A DNA stretch of 64,000 nucleotides from Posidonia oceanica (taxonomy: Eukaryota > Streptophyta > Magnoliopsida > Alismatales > Posidoniaceae). The position numbers were made by a program, and so were the translations under genes. How positions within the stretch are numbered: position 1 is the first letter of the stretch; each line of letters starts with the position of its first letter. Shown one piece after another: positions 43,381 through 55,579 of this stretch. Location of the stretch: NCBI GenBank assembly GCA_037176725.1, contig JAZBRS010000049.1, positions 17,254,001 to 17,318,000 on the forward strand, in the 5' to 3' direction. Under the pieces are notes generated by a model. That model was not told the origin of the DNA and made no database searches. It was given only the letters and a program-made list of their open reading frames with translations.

Positions 43381-46300
43381 TGGCAGGCTTGGATCCTTGG
43401 AGCCCTCCTGATGATTGCTGGACTCAAACCCCAAAACCAAACCCTAATCCTCTTCTTTATCCTCCAAAATCAGCCCATCTCGACCTAAGCCCTTACCCCT
43501 CTTCCCAAGCTCAAAACCTAACCAAAATCCATAGGAAAACCCACCAACACTCACTTAACAAGCCTACCCAAGAACCTAGAAATTTTCAAACCTAGGCCAT
43601 TCCCAAAAACCCTAGAAAACCTAGGCAAAACTCCCCTTTTTCTACACCTTGAAACCCCTCCAAAACCTTTTTAGAATCAAACCAAAACTTCAGGACCAAC
43701 ACCTCAAACCCTAGACTACCCACTCAGCAATTTTCACCTCATTCCAAAACCCTTAAGACCCCCTTTCATCCAAATTATCCTTTTCTCTCTCTGGGATTAT
43801 CATTTTCTCTCTCCTCTCTCTCTCTCCTGATTATCATCTCTCTTTTCATCCCCATTTTACCCTTTTTCTGGCCTGGCTGTGGGCCCCCTTTGTACTTCTA
43901 TCCCTTCTCTACCTTATTCCTATTTTTACTTTATTTTTAGCCTTTTTCCTGAATTTTAAAAATCATTTCTCTCCAACCTATCTCTTTTCCTTTTATTTCC
44001 CTCTTTTCCCCTTTTCCTTCTTCCTTCTCTTTTCCTTTGCCTTCTCTTGCAAAAAATCCATAAAAACCCCTAAAAATCTGTAAAACCCCAAAACGTAAAA
44101 GAAACAAATCAGAACCCTAAGAAAAACAATTAAAAAACATTAAACAAGCAATTAAAAACCTAAACTTAACTAAATCAAACTAAAAGGAAAACCAAGCATG
44201 TAAGCTAAAAAATGCAAAACAAATCTAAAGAAAACACTGAAAAATCAAGGAAAAAACTAAAATAAAACCAAAACCTACCAAAATTAAAAACCCCATCAGA
44301 AGAATTAAAAAACAAACCCTAAAACGAAGAATTAAAAAACAAACACTAAAACAAGTAATTAAAGAAACAAAGAGACTTAACCTAACAAACCTAAGAAAAA
44401 AAAACAAATTGAAAGCTTAATTAAAAGGAAAAGAAAAACACATCTAAAAGACTTAAAAACACCCCAGCAAACTAGAAAAATCTAACTAAAAAAACTTCAA
44501 GAAAAATCAACAAATAAAAATCGAAGCATAATTTAAAAGACTTAAGAAAAAAAAAACCTAAGAAGACTAAGACTTAAAAACCTAAAACCAATCCTGATTA
44601 ATACGAAAATAAATCCTAAAAAATCCTAATCAATATCCTAAGTGTCCAACAAGGGAAATACAATTTTTAAAACAATTTAAAACAAGGTTTAACAAACATT
44701 TAATCAAGTGAAAACCAATTAAAAACAAAACCAAAACCTTAAAACCCTAATCAAGCCCAAAACACATTAATCAACCCAAAATGGCCATTAAAAAATTTTT
44801 AATTAAAATCCTAATCTACATCACAACCTTTCTAGTATTTTTATTTATTTTTAGTCTATTTTTCCTAATTTTATTTCCTTTCTTTTCCCTCTCTTTCTTT
44901 CTTTCCTCTCATTTTTCTTTTCTTCTTTTTCCTTGCTGGGCCCAATTCAGCCCGTCTCCCCTTTCTTCTTCATTTCTTTTTTCTTTCTTTTTTGCCTTCG
45001 GCCCGCAGCCCAGCCTTCTTCACCCGTCTTCTTCCTTAGCTTCCGCGTTTTCTCCTCAGCTTTTCCTCCCGCGAACGGCCTGCTGCAGTCTTCCCTCCAC
45101 CCGTTCAAATTCAAGCTCTCCATCCAATCACCTACAGAGCTCGCCGCTTCTCCTCTATCTCAGCACCATTTCCGGGAGGCAATCAATGCCTGTCGTCTCG
45201 CCGGCATCCGTCTCCTGTCTGCTGCAGTGCGTCGCCGTCGAATTCAAAATCCCAGCGCGCGCACCGGCAGCCCTCCTCCTGATATAAGCATCCAGAATTC
45301 CCTTCCTCAGAGGAGCCTTTTTGATCATCCAGAGAGGGAGAGTGGCAGAGCTCATCATTTAGCAATCGGCAAATTTGAGAGAGAAACCAGAATTCCAGCA
45401 GCTTTCCTCCACCTGAGCGACCTCCTCTTTCTTCCTCTGTATTCTCCAATTCCCAGAGAGAAGAGTCCGAGAGAGAGAGCCTGAGGGTGTGCTTTGGCAT
45501 CCCGGAGAGAGAGCCTAGTTCCAGGGCCTTCCCCCAGCAATCCTTTCCCCAATTCTTTCCCCTGAATTCAGCAGAACCTCCTCCTTCTTCTCCAGCAAAC
45601 CAGCCCCCTTCCAAGCCCCAATTGCTCTCCTAGTTGATCCCCCAAGTTCACCCAGAAACCTAGCAATACCTCCCCACCATTTCCCAACCATTCCACCTCT
45701 GAAACCAACCTAAAACACCACCTGTCCACCTGAAACTCAAACTGTGAACCCAAAGCAACCCACTCCAGAATTCCCATCACTCCAGTCCGCAACTTTCTTC
45801 CAAACTCCACCCAGATAATCACTTGCACCCCACCTTCCAGAAGCACCAGACATCAGACCTAACCATCCACCACAGACTCCGAACTTCACTACAAACACCT
45901 GTGTCACCTCCGGACCCAGAATCAACCCAGCTCTTAAACTCTCTCCTCACTCTCCTGAAAACCCCTCCGATCACCCAAACCCCTTCGCCAGCCTCCCAGC
46001 AATCTCCCGGAGGCCTCCGCTTCACCGGACGAGCAGCAAACAACTTCCCCCACCTCTGGCTACCACCTGTGGACCCAAAGTTGCCGAATCGCTGCCAGAG
46101 CTTCGAAGCTCGCGTCCGGACGACTGGGAAGCACAAGAAGAACATTCTGAAGCAGCTCCAACCCTCGCAAACAGCCAGCGACGCCCGCGGTGACCGGACG
46201 ACCTCCACCGGCGACTGCTGAAGCCACCGACGTCGGGAGGACGACTCAGACGCGAAAACAGGTCACTCTCTGCTCCCTTAGCCTCCTTTCTCCTTCGTCA

Positions 46301-49179
46301 TGCTTTTCCGGCCTTTAGATTGGTTTTTCCGGCCTCCCTGCTCCAACTGCAACTCGCCGGACAGTTCATCTTCTCCGGCGCCGGCCTCCTGCTCTCCGGA
46401 CGCTCCGGCCAACAGAACGATCCCCTGCCGATCTCCAGAGCTCCGTGCGAACGCCGGTAGCGCCTCGCGCCTCCTCAAGCTCCCTGTGCCGGCGGTGCTG
46501 AGGTCCGGTGGCTCACTGCTACAGTACCTCTCACCGCCGGCAGATTACTGTAGCTTTATTTTCTTAGTAATATAGTTTCTGTGTTGATATTGCATTCTTG
46601 CCTTAAGTTTTTACATTTTTGCGTTCTGGTCCTCTGTTCATTTAATATGCTTAGTTTTTAATTTAATACCATGCTAAATTGCTGCTTTTATCTCTGCTTT
46701 TCAGTATTTGCAATCTAGTCCTGTTACTGTGCTGTGCTGTTGTAACTCTTTGCATTTTAGCCCTTCTGTTTTTTATTTTTGCATATAAGTCCTGCCCTAG
46801 ATCAGTTCATTTAATTGCATGCATTTTACCATATGAAATTGCATTCTGCATCCCTGCATGTTTTTGATTTTGCATATAGGTCCATGCACTGTAGAAACTT
46901 AGGTTTTATTTTCAATTTTGCATACTGCATTGCATATTTTGCCTCCTGTTTTTGCACATTTGCATTTAGGTCCATTTTAAATGGACAGTAACCATTTGCA
47001 TGCATTTTTGCTTACTGCATTGCATTTTGGCCCCTGTTTTTTTTCAAAAATTGCACATCAGTCCTTTTCAGTGTTTTCAGAGCATATTTACCATACAAAA
47101 TTGCATATTTGACCCCTGCATGATTCAAAAATCACACATAGGTCCTTGCATCTTTTAAAAAATCATGTAAAAAGACTGTTTTGCCCCTAAAGTTGCATCT
47201 TAGCTCCTATGCTTACAAAATTGCATGTAGACCCTCCACTTGCATCCCCAGACTCCCCACAACCCTGTTTTCTGGAAAATTTGCACTTTAGACCCCAGTT
47301 TTTTCCAAAATTGCACTCTGATTTCTTTTTGTTTTCAAAACTTCTTCCAATGCATACTCTCTTTTCAAATAAGCTTTCTGAACCCAGTCTTTTGCAAAAT
47401 AACCCTCTGCCCTCTCCTGTTTTCAAAACCCTCCTCTGTGGACCCCATCTTTTGTGAAAATTTGCATTTTAGCCCCTCTTCTTTTCCAAAAATGCTTTCG
47501 AACTCTTATCTTTTCCAAGTTTGTTCCCCTGGTTTCTCCTTGCTTGTGCATGCATTCTGCATTTATTTAGTCTCGCATTTTAGCATCCCTCTGCACACAC
47601 TAAGCACTTTTAGCTCCCCTTCACTTGGGAGGACCTTTTGCACACCCCTAGGACCTCCTGAACACCTAGATCTGCTCTTCTCCCCTGTTCTGGCCTTCCT
47701 GCCTTGAAGCTGCGATATCTTCCGATCCGGCCGTTGGATCTTCTCAAATAAGCTGCCCAGGTGACCGCAGCGAAGCGCACTTCGGCATGGACCAAGCAGA
47801 TCTCAGATCAGGCTCCCGGATTTCCAGGTATGTCCTCCTAAACCCCTGCATTGCATTCATTTGCATGCCATTTGCATAGTTTTCCTCGTTTTCGATCTCT
47901 GTCTCTTTAAGCATGTAGAATAGGACCTTTTCTTCTTGTCTATCAACTCAGATCCCTGTTTCGCGTTCCGCTGTGGACTTTGTGTTGTGTTTTTCCTAGA
48001 TTCACCACTTAATGTGACTTTCTTCCCCCTTTTCCACGATCCGATCGCATCGCGAGCTTTGGGCAGCATGCGAGACGCACCGTGGAACGGTTCAGTGGGA
48101 AATGGTCGCAAAAGAGGCAGTAATCCCCCCGTTTGCTCACCCTCCCCTTTGTAGGTCTTCACACCTACTCTGTGTGGCCCTGAACAGCGCCTGTTCTCAC
48201 ACATGCGCTGTTCTGCTTCTCCTTTTTCTGCTTCTAATCTTTTCTTTGCATTTAGCATTCGCACAACTTTCCGAGGTTTTATCTCGCTGTTTTGGCACCG
48301 TTTTGCGTGCCCATTCTCGTTTTGGCACCGTTTTGCGTGCTCGCTTTGTCTTTCGCGTCGTTTTGCGCGCTCGCCCTGTTTTTGGCACAGTTTTGCGTGC
48401 CCGTCATCGCCTTTTGCACCGATTTGCGTGCCGCCTTGCTTTCTCGCCCATTTTACATGCCGACCTTGTCTTTTTGCACCGTTTTGCGCGCTTTCTTGTT
48501 TTTTGCCTCGTTTTGCGTGCTTCACGCCGTTTTCCCTTGCATGTCGATTGCATTGCATGGTTTTACCGTTGTTTTGCTTTTTTTTTCGCTTGCATTTGCA
48601 TATAGGGCTGTGATGCTTACTGCCTGGAGTTCTCACGAGCTAGGTTTCGCCCGGTTCGGAACACAGACAGCGCGGCTGAGCATTTAGAAAGCACGTTTAC
48701 TTTCCTTGCTTTGCCTCTTCCCACTTAGAGCACACCTTGAGCATTCATTTAGGCATTCATAGGCACATAGGCATTCAATCCTGCATTTCCCTGCGTATGC
48801 GAGCGTAAGCCTAGAAAGACCGATTTTCGGGCGTGTCGGGGGTGCCTAACACCTTCCCCGCACGTAACAAGAGTCCTTGCCCTGTCTTTTGGCCCGCAAT
48901 GACCATACCGCCCTTATCCTAGGCTAGAGTCATCTCATTTGCATGAATTTGCATTTGTTTCCTTTGCATTGCTTTGCTTTGCATTTCTTGCTTGGTTTTG
49001 CGTGTCAATTCACGCATTTCCCCCGGTTTTCCTTGTCTCCCGTTAATAGACATGGTGGCGACTCTGATTTGTCTTATCTTTCTCTTTTCTCCTCGATTTC
49101 AAGTGTTTTCGAGTCGAGCCTCTTCCTCGGATCCAATCGCCGCTAAATAGCGAGCCTGATTCCGATCGGGATCGCTACA
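43365..49179 (+). mobile_element. 3' LTR of copy B (5815 bp, uninterrupted)
   Basis: TGTTGACACC to GATCGCTACA. Best reference for the family LTR. Contains the A-rich block 44060-44790, TATA-like GATATAAGCA 45281-45290, GC-richer stretch 45000-46550, T-rich degenerate repeats 46570-47500, conserved block 47620-47830, candidate intron 47828-48154, GTTTTGCGTGC repeats 48286-48530 and a conserved tail ending CCGATCGGGATCGCTACA. No credible coding frame. Confidence 0.95.
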
Positions 49180-50476
49180 ATAACAGAACATAGCAGTTAA
49201 GCATAGATAAACAAAGGGATTCTGCAGCAGTCTTGCGGATACGGGGGCGAGGGCCGCAGGAGATCTGAACCAGCGCAGCTTGAGCGTCGTCGATGCGCTC
49301 TGCTGGGGAGAAGTACTGTCTCAGGGCCGAAGCGAGTTGCAGAGCGAAATGATTGACAGAAAAGGAAAGGAATGATGGACGAGGATACATGGATGCAGGA
49401 TGCAAGTGATATGCTTATGAGTATGCTTGGATGGATGAGTATGCTTGGATGCCCTCAGCATACGGAGTGCTTTGGTGCCTGCTGCAAAGGAAGGGAGTGG
49501 TCCCGGACTCACTGGGCCCTACCTAGACTCTTGGCTTGCTGGTGGCGCTCCGGAACGGGTTGTTGGCATTGTACAGGTGGTAGTGTGGTGAGGACAGGCT
49601 ATTGGCCAAACTCTCAGGACCTACACCTATTCTTTCAGCTCTCTCTTTTTGATTTCTCCCTCATAGGTATGCAGTCTTTCTCTGCCCCTAGCCAGGAGAG
49701 GGTGAGTGTTTGATCTTGGAGGGATGTGGTAGATTCTTTTAAGCTCGACATGCTGGGGATCTCTAGTAAAGTATGGGGGATAATGGTGCCTGTGTTTTTC
49801 GGGCTGCATTTTGCCTTTTTCTTCTTTTTGTTTTTTGCTTTGCTTGCTTTTTTTCCCCCTTTTTTTTTTGGGTTTTTTGTTCTATCTCTTTTTTTTCTTT
49901 TCCCCTTTTTTTTGCTTGATTTTTTCTCTTTTTTTTTTCAGGCTTTTGCTATCCCCATTTTGGTGGCAAAAGGAGGGTGTTTGAATTGTAATGGATCTAC
50001 GCCTTGGGTTTGCTGTGTGATGGGTAGAAGGAGCAGGGTTAGACTGCACACCCCTATCTCTAGGGCCGGCTTCTGTCTTCGTCTTCTGTTCCTTGGATGT
50101 GCCCAAACCTAGGTGTCTACTCTTACTTTTTTTTTTTTTTTTAGACTCACATCCTAACATCTTTTCTCCCTCAGAGGTGTATGTCCTTATGAGATTAGGC
50201 ATTTCGCCTGTCCTGATTGGTGGTGGCTCCCTCACTAGCTAAGACATCTAAGCAGTGCCGGGTGAGGTAGGGCGGACTCTTTCCAAAGCAGGTAAGCACT
50301 TCCAGTTTTCATCACCGGGCCAAAGATGCAATGCTTGAGAGGATGACGATAATGATTTTGAAGAGAGTCGATGCAAGAGTTGAAAGGATGATGATGATGA
50401 TTTGAAATAGAGGTTGCAAGAGGTGAGAATGCAAGTACAAGTGGGAGGAGGGCATCTGCAACGGGGCCGCCTTCGG
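49180..50476 (-). other. post-pol noncoding stretch (copy C)
   Basis: Minus-strand counterpart of 8375 to about 9670, more diverged; the A-rich tract appears as T-runs at 49810-49945. The rest of the element, including the extra ORF, is not present on this side of the insertion. Confidence 0.75.
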
Positions 50477-51826
50477 CTACTGATAGTACTTCTTGAGATA
50501 ACAGAGGTTGACGGGCTCAGATTGCTCGACCCGGTCCATATCCTCAAGAGTTACTGCGCCTCCCGAGAAGATCTGCTTAACCACAAAGGGGCCACGCCAG
50601 TTAGGTCGGAATTTGCCTCGACCGTCAGGCAAATGAATGGCGCGCAAGACAAGGTCCCCTGGCTAAAAGTTTCTAGGCTAGACCTTCTTCAAGAATGCTC
50701 TGGCCATCCGCTTCTGATAGCAGTGAGCGTTGTGCATAACTTGCAGTCTGCGCTCATCAATTAAGTTCAGTTGGATGCAGCGGTCTTCGACCCATTCTGC
50801 TTCTTCCAACTCAGCTTCCCGCAGGATCCGCAGAGAGGGGATCTCCACTTCAACAGGTAACACCGCTTCCATACCGTATACCAGAGAGTATGGGGTGGCC
50901 CCCGTCGAGGTCCGGATTGATGTCCTGTACGCCCAGAGTGCGTACGGGAGCTTGTCGTGCCAATCCTTGTGGATTTTTGCCATTTTCTTCAGGATTTTGA
51001 CAATGTTCTTGTTTGCAGACTCCACCGCTCCGTTCATCTAGGGCCGATAGGGCGAGGATCGGTGATGCTTGATTTTGAGACTCTGTAGGTATTCCTCGAT
51101 CCTTTTGGCAATGAAGTTTGTGCCATTATCAGAGATGACAGAGTGCAGGACCCCATATCGGGCAACGATATTGTTCCTGATAAATTTTTCTGTTGCCACA
51201 GCGGTGACTGTCCTGTAAGAGGCCGCTTCCACCCACTTGGTAAAGTAATCGATCGCTACCAGAATGTAGCGATGACCATTTGAAGCAGCAGGGTGGATGG
51301 CGCCAATGACATCGATCCCCCAGGTGGAGAAAGGCCATGGTGAGGAAATGTTATGCAGCTGTTGTGGGGGGGCCTTGATGAAGTTACCATGGATCTGGCA
51401 GTTGTGGCATTTACGCACAAACCGGCAGCAGTCTGCTTCCATGGTCTGCCAGAAATATCCCTGGAGCATGATCTTCTTGGCTAGGAGGACGCCGTTCATG
51501 TGCGGGCCACAGGTCCCTGCATGCACTTGAAGCATCAGCGTGTCCGCCTCTGATTTGTCCAGGCAGCGCAGTAGCATCTGATTATATGACCTTCTGTACA
51601 GCTGCCCAGCCCCCAACACATATTTTGACGCCAGACACGCCAGAGTTCTCTTGTCTGTTGCCGTGGCATCAGGAGGAAAGCTGCCAGACTCCAGGAAAGA
51701 TTTTATGTCCTGATACCAGGGCTGCTCCTCTGCTGGATCCGCCTCTTCTATGCTCAGGCAATATGCAGGCTGCTCAATGCGAGTAACAGATACATCTACT
51801 GTACTGTCTTCAGGTATAGTGAGCCA
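50477..51826 (-). pseudogene. int: integrase (copy C)
   Basis: HHCC module, DDE core (GIDVIG, SDNGTNF, AVESANK) and GPF C-terminus are all recognisable. In-frame TAG codons on the minus strand begin at 51040 (before MNGAVES), 50680 and 50665 (both in the link to the C-terminal module). All three correspond to CAG in A and B. The final stop is at 50479-50477. Confidence 0.9.
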
Positions 51827-53932
51827 GGATGCCAGAGTTGCTAGTGCGTCTGCGTACGCATTCTTCGCTCTGTTCATATATGTAAAGCAGATGCTCTCAA
51901 ATTCTTCCATCAGCCTCAGCAGGTGTTCGTGATACGGCACAAGTTTGGGGTCTTTTGTCCTCCAGTCGCCGTTCACTTGAGAGATCACTAGCATGGCATC
52001 ACCGTGCACATGCAGCTTCTGCACCTTGTGCTCGAGGGCGACCTTCAACCCTAGGATGCATGCTTCGTATTCAGCTTCATTGTTTGTGCAGGTGAAAGTC
52101 AGCTTCCTCGCGAAGGGAATCATCTGTCCCTGGGGCGTGGTCAGCACTGCGCCTACGCCTCGGCCCTTTTTGTTGACTGCACCATCGAAATAGAGCTGCC
52201 ATTCCTCTTGTTCTTCAGGATCTTTCTGCTCAGAGTCCTCCATTGCGAAGAGGATGTCTTCGTCAGGGAACTGCGTCTGGAGGGGTTGGTATTCTGGCAG
52301 AGGAAGATCAGCAAGATGGTCTGCCATGGCCTGACCCTTCATGGATTTCTGTGTGACAAAGGTGATGTCGTACTGAGACAATAACACCTGCCACTTAGCA
52401 CATCTGCCTACCATGGCCGGCTTTTGAAAGAGGAACTTGATAGGATCATGCCGGCATAAGAGCTGAACTGGGTATGCCATCATGTAGTGCCTTAGTTTCT
52501 GTGCAGCCCAGACAAGGGACAAGCAAGTCTTCTCTAGTGTACTGTACCTGGCTTCGCATTCATTAAATTTCTTGCTCAGGTAATAGATGGCACGCTCCCT
52601 TCTACCAGATTCGTCATGTTGGCCCAAGACGGCGCCCATGGAATGCTGCGTGGTAGAAAGGTAGAGAAGCAAAGGTCTCCCTGGTGTAAGGGGAACCAGG
52701 ACAGGAGGCTTGATAAACAGCTGCTTGATCTTGGCAAATGCAGCCTGACACTCCTCGCTCCAGTGAATCTACGCATTCTTCTTCAGGAGTTTGAATATGG
52801 GTTCACAGATGGGCGTAAGCTGTGCAATAAAGCGACTGATATATTGTAAACGCCCAAGCAGACTTCTGACTTCTTTTTCAATTCTAAGGGGTGGCATGTC
52901 CACGATGGCTTGCGCTTTCATCGGGTCCACCTCAATCCCCCTTTGGCTAACAATGTAGCCGAGTGATTTGCCAGAAGACACCCCGAATACGCACTTCTTG
53001 GGATTCAGGCGCAGCTTGTATTTCCGTAGACGGTCAAAGAGCTTTTTTAGACAGGCAAGGTGATCTTCAGGCTCTTTGGTTTTAGCAATCATGTCGTCTA
53101 CGTAGACCTCCACTTCGTGGTGCATGAGGTCGTGGAACAGTGCAGTCATGGCCCTCTAATAGGTCGCACCAGCATTCTTCAGGCTGAACGGCATGACTTG
53201 GTAGCAGAAGACTCCCCAAGGGATGATGAATGAAGTCTTTTCCATGTCTTCTTCTGCCATTTTGATTTGGTTGTATCCAGAAAAGCCATCCATGAAGGAG
53301 AGCATCTTGTGGCCCGCTGTATTGTCGACTAGGACGTCAATGTGAGGCAAGGGGAAGTCGTCCTTGGGACTCGCCTTGTTCAGGTCCCTGTAGTCGATGC
53401 AGATCCGGATTCGGCCATCTTTCTTGGGCACAGGTACAATGTTTGCCAGCCATTCAGGATAAAGGACAACCTTGAGGAAGTTGACTCTGAGCTGCTTCAT
53501 TATCTCTTCTTTGATCATGAGCAGCCACTGCGGTCGCCATCTTCTTAGTTTCTGCTTCACTGGCTTGGCATCCGGGTTTAAGGGCAGATTGTGCACCACT
53601 ATTTCTATGTCAAGGCCGACCATGTCCTCGTAACTCCAGGCGAAGACATCCGCATATTCTTTCAAGAATGCGATGAATTCAGTTCGAGCCTGGGAGGACA
53701 GCTGGGCACTGATACGAACTTCTCTAACTTCCTCAGCTGTGCCGATGTTGACAACCTCTGTTTCTTCTTCAACATGGAGGTTGGAGCCTTCTGGGTCGTC
53801 GTCATAGGGCCGGAACTCGGGCAATGATTCATCAGTCTCATCCATGCCCGTATCATCCTCCTCTCCATAAGCAATAAGTTCCGAGAGGATCTCTTTCTCA
53901 AAAGAAGGACTTGTGATGTCGAAAGAGTGCAT
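51827..53932 (-). pseudogene. pol: reverse transcriptase, RNase H and second RNase H (copy C)
   Basis: RT motifs (CIDYRDLNKAS, FMDGFSGYNQ, YVDD) and both RNase H domains are preserved, with VMPFSLKNAG where A and B have VMPFGLKNAG. TAG codons begin at 53158 (between RT motifs, CAG in A/B) and 52771 (RT/RNase H connection, CAG in A/B). Confidence 0.9.
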
Positions 53933-55003
53933 GTGTTCCGCTGCTTGGCCCTGGTGACGCTTCAGGATGGTCACGCTCAATCGGGTATTCTTGTAGCCTC
54001 GGTGCGCGACCTCCGTCCCAGCAACTCCTTCTACTGTTTGCTCTGGCCTGACTGCTTCTGCTGGGTGCTCTGCTGATACTACTGAGGGCCTTGCTGATTC
54101 TGCTGTTGATGCTGCTGACTGTTCTGCTGTTGAGGCTGCTGACAGCTCTGTTACTGATTCTGCTTTCTGCTCTGTTACTGCTGCTGCTTGCACTGCTGAT
54201 GCTTCCTCCTCTAGGTCTTCTAGTGTGCTTGTGGAGGGTGTGTCGGACTGGCGGCGGATCTGGGCATTGTCGCTCGATATGCTGCTCCGGTGAGGCATGT
54301 GTTGCACAAACCACCTAGACCCGCCTTTCGACTAGAGAGTGATGAGCTCATCTGGTCTAGGGGAGTCCGGTGTTGCCGAGGCTTCTTCCAGGACCATGAT
54401 AGAGGCGTGGTCTTCTTGCAGAGGAGGGTCCGTAACCACGGCTTTTCCTTTCCTTTCTGCGGCTTGATGCTTTGCCAGGTCTTCTGCTATCGACTTGATT
54501 TGTTCATGATAAAGCAACTCTAAGTTGGACATCCATGAATCGACCTGGGCTTCTATCGCCACTCCCTCCTCCTCGTCTGAGGGTGAGTCGACGTAGTAGG
54601 CGCCGGGGGCCTGCGGCACTGGCCCGGCTGCAAGACGGATTGTTGCCCTTGGAATCTGCATGATCTGGTTCACGGGCGAGTTCGATGGCGGCAACTCTGA
54701 TGTAGAAGGCCCAAATAAACAGGTCAGCGGTGCCACAGATGGATAAGCTGCCAGGGTCACTGTTGCGGGTGAAGGGTAAGCCGAGACGCTCTTCTAAGGG
54801 CTCAAGGGCCCGGAGAGTGTAGTACTCAGTTGGCCTTTTGTATCGCGCCGTAACTGAGAGAGTGTAGCCTCTGACGCCATGGGGTCTTGCCATGAGAGCT
54901 GCTGCTGGTTGTCCGGAGGATGCGAAGTGGACTGCGCCGGTTGCATTCCTGGAGATGTGGCTGCTAAAACGGGCTGAGCCGCGCTGCTGACTGAGTTGAT
55001 TAA
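53933..55003 (-). pseudogene. polyprotein spacer (copy C)
   Basis: Low-complexity Ser/Ala/Glu/Gln-rich spacer in the pol frame with TAG codons beginning at 54796 and 54334. Short repeat numbers differ from A and B. It keeps CAG at the position of the shared A/B stop 4238. Confidence 0.7.
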
Positions 55004-55579
55004 CTACCCCTCCAGAGATAGGGACAGTGGCACTGATGTTGTTGTGACCGCTGGTAGCATGCTTGATTCTGCCAGATGGAGTGTCTTTGACTCCTGCACT
55101 GCTGCTGACTGTACTTGGGAAGCTGATGTGGCTGCAAAAGAGTGAGAGCTTGCCAGTTCTGCCATAGGGCTTGCTGAGCTGCCTGCTGTTTCTACCTGAG
55201 GGAGGGCCGAATATACTGACTGTGGTGCCTCTGTTCTGATCATTGCCTTGCTGCTGGTTGGGACTGCCTCTACTGTGCTAGACTGCTCCTCATCCGAGTA
55301 ATAGTCCTCAATGCAGACCCAGTCTTCTACCGGCACCGCGGCTTGATCATCAGCTGATCCCAGAACCCCTGCACTGGTGAAGTTAGTGAGGTCTTTGGGA
55401 ATGGTTGGCTCTTGATCCTTGAGCTGAAGGCAGTGATCTTCGTTGAGCTTGGGTTCGTAGCCGAGGCCTTCAGATTTCCTTCGCTCCACTGCTACGATCG
55501 GCTCTGCAATCCCCTGGCCGTGACGCCCGAGCGGTGTACCCTTTATGTAACCCCACCTGTGACACACATTCTTGACCAT
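55004..55579 (-). pseudogene. G-patch segment and tail (copy C)
   Basis: Carries CHRWGYIKGTPLGRHGQGI and GLGYEP, then a Ser/Ala-rich tail ending at TAG 55006-55004 (CAG in A/B). A 1-bp deletion in a C-run near 55583 separates it from the protease frame. Confidence 0.8.

Larger units (their letters stand above)
13927..49179 (+). mobile_element. Copy B: complete-length Tat-group LTR retrotransposon with two nested LTR insertions
   Basis: 5' LTR 13927-25465 (interrupted), PBS 25467-25484, gag-pro-pol frame 26720-35584, extra ORF 36896-38230, 3' hairpin region, polypurine tract 43352-43364, 3' LTR 43365-49179. Both LTRs start TGTTGACACC and end GATCGCTACA. Subtracting the solo LTRs and one copy of each target duplication gives about 27.35 kb, very large for an LTR retrotransposon. 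LTR lengths after correction are 5814 and 5815 bp and the two look nearly identical by eye, so the copy is young. Confidence 0.93.
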
